From: Acidimicrobiaceae bacterium
GTDB lineage: Bacteria > Actinomycetota > Acidimicrobiia > Acidimicrobiales > RAAP-2
Length of the DNA: 5,069 nucleotides
Assembly: GCA_003152555.1 (NCBI GenBank)
Contig: PMAL01000146.1
Span: forward strand, 238-5,306
Direction of reading: 5' to 3'
Program-made: the position numbers and the translations under genes
Part shown: positions 4,814 through 5,069 of the stretch, one piece after another
How the letters are laid out: each line of letters starts with the position of its first letter
Position numbering within the stretch: the stretch's first letter is position 1
Notes under the pieces: generated by a model
Seen by the model: the letters and a program-made list of their open reading frames with translations, nothing else
Databases searched by the model: none
Told to the model about the DNA's origin: nothing

Positions 4814-5069
4814 ATGTCACCACTTGTCGAACAAGAAGTCCTGCAACGCGTCCTCGCCACCGCATTAGAGCGCGGCGGCGAGTTCGCCGAAGTCTTTGTG
4901 GAAGACCGCACCACGTCCTCGGCCATGCTGGACCAACGTCGCGTGGAAGAACTGAGCTCGGGCCGCGACCGAGGCGCCGGCATTCGTGTGGTCGTGGGTG
5001 AGACCACGGGATTCGCGCACACGGCCGATCTATCTGAACGCGGACTCACGGCGGCGGCACAGGCCGCCG
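4814..5069 (+). CDS. tldD: TldD/PmbA-family metallopeptidase, 3' truncated by window edge
   Basis: TldD/TldE (PmbA) proteins form a cytoplasmic zinc-peptidase pair that degrades unfolded peptides; in E. coli they complete microcin B17 maturation and degrade the CcdA antitoxin. Only the first 85 codons and one base are in the window, against a usual length of about 450-500 residues, so the metal-binding HExxxH of TldD proteins would lie downstream and cannot be checked. The visible part is the typical N-terminal domain: an amphipathic start with ALERGGEFAEVFVEDR at about 17-32, then VEELSSGRDRGAGIRV (about 44-59) and VGETTGFAHTADLSE (61-75). The GxGIRV-x-xG-x-TGFA pattern is closer to TldD than to PmbA/TldE, hence the symbol, but the assignment within the pair is provisional. 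The ATG at 4814 is chosen because the family alignment begins there and a TACGAT box sits seven bases ahead. It is divergent from dxs. Confidence 0.85.
   Translation, partial: MSPLVEQEVLQRVLATALERGGEFAEVFVEDRTTSSAMLDQRRVEELSSGRDRGAGIRVVVGETTGFAHTADLSERGLTAAAQAA

Overview
The window looks like an ordinary chromosomal housekeeping region of an actinobacterium. The actinobacterial reading rests on four things: the prfB-ftsE-ftsX gene order, the actinobacterial style of FtsE (C-terminal RDQ-RGVYG) and FtsX, moderately high GC (about 60% by eye), and genes that begin almost directly behind a TANNNT -10 box. An acidimicrobial or other deep-branching lineage is my guess, not something the sequence proves. 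I see no mobile element, tRNA, rRNA, CRISPR array or defence cassette.

Layout. Bases 1-711 (+) are the 3' two thirds of prfB (release factor 2), cut by the window edge. Bases 712-833 are a regulatory gap with a -10 box, a possible 18-codon leader peptide, a small dyad and a clear Shine-Dalgarno for ftsE. ftsE (834-1532) and ftsX (1532-2386) form a one-base-overlapping pair that encodes the FtsEX cell-division ABC complex. ftsX runs tail to tail into msrB (2383-2781, -), and their stop codons overlap. Upstream of msrB on the same strand is dxs (2818-4743, -), the first enzyme of the MEP isoprenoid pathway. A 70-base gap holds divergent promoters, and a TldD-family gene (4814 onward, +) leaves through the right edge.

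How the genes fit together. prfB and ftsEX are a common actinobacterial neighbourhood, where smpB often follows. Here smpB is not the next gene, because ftsX meets the converging dxs-msrB pair. Dxs makes 1-deoxy-D-xylulose 5-phosphate, MsrB repairs oxidised methionine, and TldD-family proteins are peptidases. No single pathway links them.

Points worth a second look: (1) four start codons sit 6 or 7 bases behind a TANNNT box, suggesting leaderless transcription; (2) a perfect 9-bp inverted repeat spans the msrB start codon and -10 box; (3) Dxs has KSAG where the family's DRAG motif is expected, losing an active-site arginine; (4) a possible leader peptide is coupled to ftsE by an ATGA overlap. 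No convincing new system is visible.
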